Below, one piece after another: positions 6,153 to 8,234 of a stretch of DNA of 8,234 nucleotides. The translations under genes were made by a program, and so were the position numbers. Source of the DNA: Eubacteriales bacterium (GTDB lineage: Bacteria; Bacillota_A; Clostridia; Christensenellales; Aristaeellaceae); assembly GCA_028692205.1 (NCBI GenBank), contig JAQUXV010000103.1:1-8234 (forward strand). The letters are read 5' to 3'. The notes under the pieces are model-generated. The model saw nothing but the letters and a program-made list of their open reading frames with translations, did no database searches and was not told the DNA's origin. Positions within the stretch are counted from its first letter, which is position 1. Every line of letters starts with the position of its first letter.

Positions 6153-7310
6153 TTAGATTTGACGATATTTCCGAAGCGCAAGTGTGTTTAGCGTCAGAAA
6201 CAGCACCATGTACCCGAACAGAATCAGCAAATCCGGCAAGATATCGCCGAAACCGTGACCACGAAGCGCCACCTCGTCCAGCGCATCTGCGGCGTAGGTG
6301 AGCGGAAACAGTTTGGAAAGGGCGATTACCCAGCCGGGCGCGCCGCGGAGGCTGAACAGGCCGCTGAACAGGGCTTGCGGTACGATGACGACCGGGATAA
6401 ACTGAAACATCTGCAACTCGTTATTCGCAAAGGCGGAAAGCAGCGTGCCCAGCGCCAGCGAACCGGCTGCCTGCACCAGGTTTACCAGCAGCACCAGCGC
6501 GAAATCCCCCTGCAGGCTGATGCCCAGACCCTTTACAATATACACCTGTACAATGATGGTTTGTAGCAATACAAAAACGCCGAAGCCCAGAAAATACCCC
6601 AGCACGATCTCGTACCGGCGCACAGGCGTTGCCAGCAGCCTCTCCAGAGTGCCGGTGTTGCGCTCCCGCAGAAAAGCGACGCCCGCGAGCAGAAAAACAA
6701 AAAAGTAAATGAAGAAACCCATTAAAAACGGCGCTATAGTATCGAAGTTGGTCGTATCGGTTTCGCCATACAGATAGGTGTATTCGATACTCGGCTGGGG
6801 AACGGACCAATCCGTCTCCGGCAGGGTGAAAGCGTTTGGAGCCGAAAGCCCCTGTAAAGTCAGATAATCCTGCACCCGGGTGAGAATCGCCTGTTTTTGG
6901 TCGTCCATCTGCTGAAGCGCTTCCTGCTGGGCATAGGCCTTGCCGTATTCGCTTACGGCGGAGGCGACGGCTTTCATAACCGACGCGGTAACGGCGGTTT
7001 GCGTGCCTTCCACATAAACGGTGATGTCCGGCTCCGCGCAGGTAACAACAGCGTCGGATTTTCGATCACGCAGCAGGGAAAGCGAATCGGAAAGCGTTGC
7101 GTTGTCGGTAACGTTGGCATACTCCGTCAGGCTGGTTCGAAGCGTATCGGGCAGCGATACGGCAATGATTTCCGGCGTCGAGGCCGAGGCGTTAAGCACC
7201 GTATATAACAGGAAAATTGCCATTACCGGAACAAAAAGTAACAAGGCCAGCGTGCGCCGATCCCGAAGAATTTGCCGGAAAACCCGGCCCGCAACCAAAA
7301 AGCAACGCAT
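6153..7310 (-). CDS. ABC-2 type transporter permease
   Basis: This 385-aa integral membrane protein is the channel half of an ABC exporter. A first membrane helix (about 21-39) is followed by a large extracytoplasmic domain (about 40-190). Five further helices follow (about 193-214, 235-256, 270-295, 304-320, 358-379): the ABC2_membrane_3-type layout. The cytoplasmic stretch ERNTGTLERLLATPVRRYEIVLGY (216-239) is the hallmark of the ABC-2 family, and FPLTYAADAL (335-344) is the usual late motif. Substrates of relatives include drugs, lipids and polysaccharides; none can be chosen here. The start at 7310 follows the ATPase stop (TGA) after a single base, with AAGGAGG (7320-7326) inside the ATPase gene nine bases upstream. 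The frame is open further upstream, but those residues overlap the ATPase and look non-coding. One permease gene implies a homodimer. Confidence 0.95.
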   Translation of the reverse strand: MRCFLVAGRVFRQILRDRRTLALLLFVPVMAIFLLYTVLNASASTPEIIAVSLPDTLRTSLTEYANVTDNATLSDSLSLLRDRKSDAVVTCAEPDITVYVEGTQTAVTASVMKAVASAVSEYGKAYAQQEALQQMDDQKQAILTRVQDYLTLQGLSAPNAFTLPETDWSVPQPSIEYTYLYGETDTTNFDTIAPFLMGFFIYFFVFLLAGVAFLRERNTGTLERLLATPVRRYEIVLGYFLGFGVFVLLQTIIVQVYIVKGLGISLQGDFALVLLVNLVQAAGSLALGTLLSAFANNELQMFQFIPVVIVPQALFSGLFSLRGAPGWVIALSKLFPLTYAADALDEVALRGHGFGDILPDLLILFGYMVLFLTLNTLALRKYRQI

Positions 7311-7311
7311 C

Positions 7312-8052
7312 TCAGCACGCCTCCTTAACCACTTCGCCGCTGAAACGTAAAAACGCTTCCTCCACGGTATGGGCACCCGCCTGCGAGAGCAATTCCGGGA
7401 CCGTGCCGTTGGCGAGGATTTTTCCATCCCGTAGTAACAGCAGCCGGTCGCAGCGGGCGGCCTCATCCATCACGTGGGTGGTGGTCAGCAGGGTGCAGCC
7501 TTCCGCTTTAAGCGCGTCAAACTCAGCCCAGAACTTTTGGCGCAGAACGGGGTCGATTCCGACGGTGGGTTCGTCCAATATCAGAAGGCGCGGATGGTTA
7601 ATCAGCGCGATCGCCAATGACAGCCTGCGCCGCATGCCGCCGGAATAAAACCGGACGGACTTCTTTCCTTCCGCACCCAGCCCGACAAAATCCAGCAGTT
7701 CCGCCGCTTTCGCCTGTGCCTTTGCACGCCCAAGGCCGTAGATGCGACCGAAAAAGACCAGGTTATCCGCGGCGGTTAAATCGTCATACAGGGCGTCGGA
7801 CTGCGCCATGTAACCGATACCCTCCATGGCGGGCAGGGAAGGAACGGCTTTACCGAAAACAGAAATGGCGCCCGCCTCGAAACGGTTAATACCGATAATT
7901 GATTTCACCAGTGTTGTCTTGCCGGACCCGGAAGGCCCCAGAACCCCGACGATCTGACCTGCCGGTATGGCAACCGACAGGTCGTTCAGTACGACCTGCT
8001 TACCGTAGCATACGCGAAGCCCATCCACCTGAATTGCACTGTGTGTTTCCAT
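7312..8052 (-). CDS. ABC transporter ATP-binding protein (ABC-2 exporter ATPase)
   Basis: The 246-aa nucleotide-binding subunit energises the permease encoded next to it. All ATPase motifs are present: Walker A GPSGSGKTT (39-47), Q-loop Gln84 in YMAQSDALYDDLT, signature YSGGMRRR (136-143), Walker B LLILDEP (156-162) with catalytic Glu161, and H-loop His193. The DEPTVGIDP wording is typical of drug/antibiotic and ABC-2 exporter ATPases. The ATG at 8052 is preferred over the in-frame ATG at 8085: GGAGG (8062-8066) lies nine bases before 8052, the extra residues (MVLLVFWRLVQ) are not family-like, and the longer form would begin inside the presumed leader. It is the first gene of the ATPase-permease-TetR operon; its stop is one base from the permease start. 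Confidence 0.96.
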   Translation of the reverse strand: METHSAIQVDGLRVCYGKQVVLNDLSVAIPAGQIVGVLGPSGSGKTTLVKSIIGINRFEAGAISVFGKAVPSLPAMEGIGYMAQSDALYDDLTAADNLVFFGRIYGLGRAKAQAKAAELLDFVGLGAEGKKSVRFYSGGMRRRLSLAIALINHPRLLILDEPTVGIDPVLRQKFWAEFDALKAEGCTLLTTTHVMDEAARCDRLLLLRDGKILANGTVPELLSQAGAHTVEEAFLRFSGEVVKEAC

Positions 8053-8068
8053 CTGTACAAGCCTCCAA

Positions 8069-8094
8069 AAAACTAATAAAACCAAAATAGTTTT
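8069..8094. promoter_or_regulatory. Candidate operator (inverted repeat) for the TetR regulator
   Basis: AAAACTA (8069-8075) and TAGTTTT (8088-8094) form a perfect 7-bp inverted repeat around a 12-base A/T-rich spacer, 26 bp in all. It lies between the predicted transcription start (about 8098-8100) and the ribosome site of the ATPase gene. This position and the presence of a TetR regulator in the same operon make it a plausible binding site. The A/T-rich composition makes chance occurrence easier, so confidence is limited. Confidence 0.4.
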
Positions 8095-8103
8095 ACAGGT
8101 ACT

Positions 8104-8132
8104 AGATTATCGCTGTTCCGATGGAATGTCAA
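8104..8132 (-). promoter_or_regulatory. Candidate promoter of the ABC transporter-tetR operon
   Basis: On the minus strand a perfect -35 box TTGACA (8127-8132) is followed by GATAAT (8106-8111, five of six consensus bases, 15-bp spacer) or, at 17-bp spacing, the poorer TAATCT (8104-8109). The short or imperfect spacing suggests a weaker or regulated promoter. It lies about 55 bases before the ATPase start codon. Upstream, 8133-8234 holds no gene I can support. Confidence 0.5.
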
Positions 8133-8234
8133 CAGGAAATTGGCCGACATGTGGTAATATCGGGAGCATTTGCGAAAACACCCGCGCAATGGCGAGCAAA
8201 TTCCCAAAATGTACCGCTGCAGTCTTGCACATTG

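Noticed and set aside
7311..7466. 52-codon N-terminal extension of the permease frame
   Set aside because: It overlaps the ATPase C-terminus, is rich in Arg, Ser and Cys, and lacks a ribosome site; the ATG at 7310 has a strong one and starts just before the first membrane helix.
8107..8232. 41-codon minus-strand open frame at the right edge
   Set aside because: It runs into the candidate promoter of the ABC operon, shows no family motif and its upstream region lies outside the window. A plus-strand frame open from 8121 to the edge overlaps it and also lacks a ribosome site, so neither can be supported.
1..8234. CRISPR array, insertion sequence, toxin-antitoxin pair or phage genes
   Set aside because: I saw no spaced direct repeats, transposase, integrase, terminal inverted repeats or small paired genes. 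All of the sequence is accounted for by ordinary chromosomal genes and short intergenic gaps.

Overview
This window looks like a chromosomal segment of a moderately GC-rich Gram-positive bacterium of the class Clostridia, perhaps an Oscillospiraceae- or Christensenellales-type gut anaerobe. The reasons are strong AGGAGG-type ribosome sites before every gene, an Lgt with a Firmicutes-style GRWGN signature, a DUF3048 (YerB-like) secreted protein, and housekeeping-type promoters. The genus cannot be named from this sequence alone. All seven protein genes lie on the minus strand. Only the tRNA is on the plus strand.

Layout, left to right: (1) tRNA-Cys(GCA) with encoded CCA, followed by a GNRA-capped hairpin that can terminate transcription from both sides. 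(2) Two genes for exported proteins, transcribed leftward: an unrecognised 238-aa protein, then a DUF3048 protein of 401 aa. Gene 1619-2335 and its upstream region look more AT-rich than the rest. (3) A clear Rho-independent terminator at about 2512-2541 ends the next unit. (4) A tightly overlapping three-gene operon, lgt > serine hydrolase (beta-lactamase/PBP-like fold) > recX, joined by a TAATG junction and an ATGATG junction. It is driven by a perfect-consensus sigma-A promoter (TTGACA-17 bp-TATAAT) whose -35 box contains the stop codon of the upstream tetR gene. (5) An ABC-2 type export operon, ATPase > permease > TetR regulator, with a promoter at about 8101-8132 and a 7-bp-arm inverted repeat in the leader that is a candidate TetR operator.

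How the genes work together: the ATPase and permease form one export pump whose TetR-family regulator is the last gene of the same operon, which suggests autorepression relieved by a ligand, possibly a pump substrate. Lgt attaches diacylglycerol to prolipoproteins. Its Lgt domain is intact, but the protein carries an extra C-terminal block of about 110 residues with three or four predicted membrane segments. Why a serine hydrolase and the RecA modulator RecX are co-translated with Lgt is not obvious; the coupling may reflect shared expression rather than a shared pathway.

No CRISPR array, insertion sequence, prophage or defence system is visible. I did not find a clearly new biological system. 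The most noteworthy items are the extended Lgt and its operon, the perfect promoter over the tetR stop, the candidate operator, and the unrecognised exported protein.
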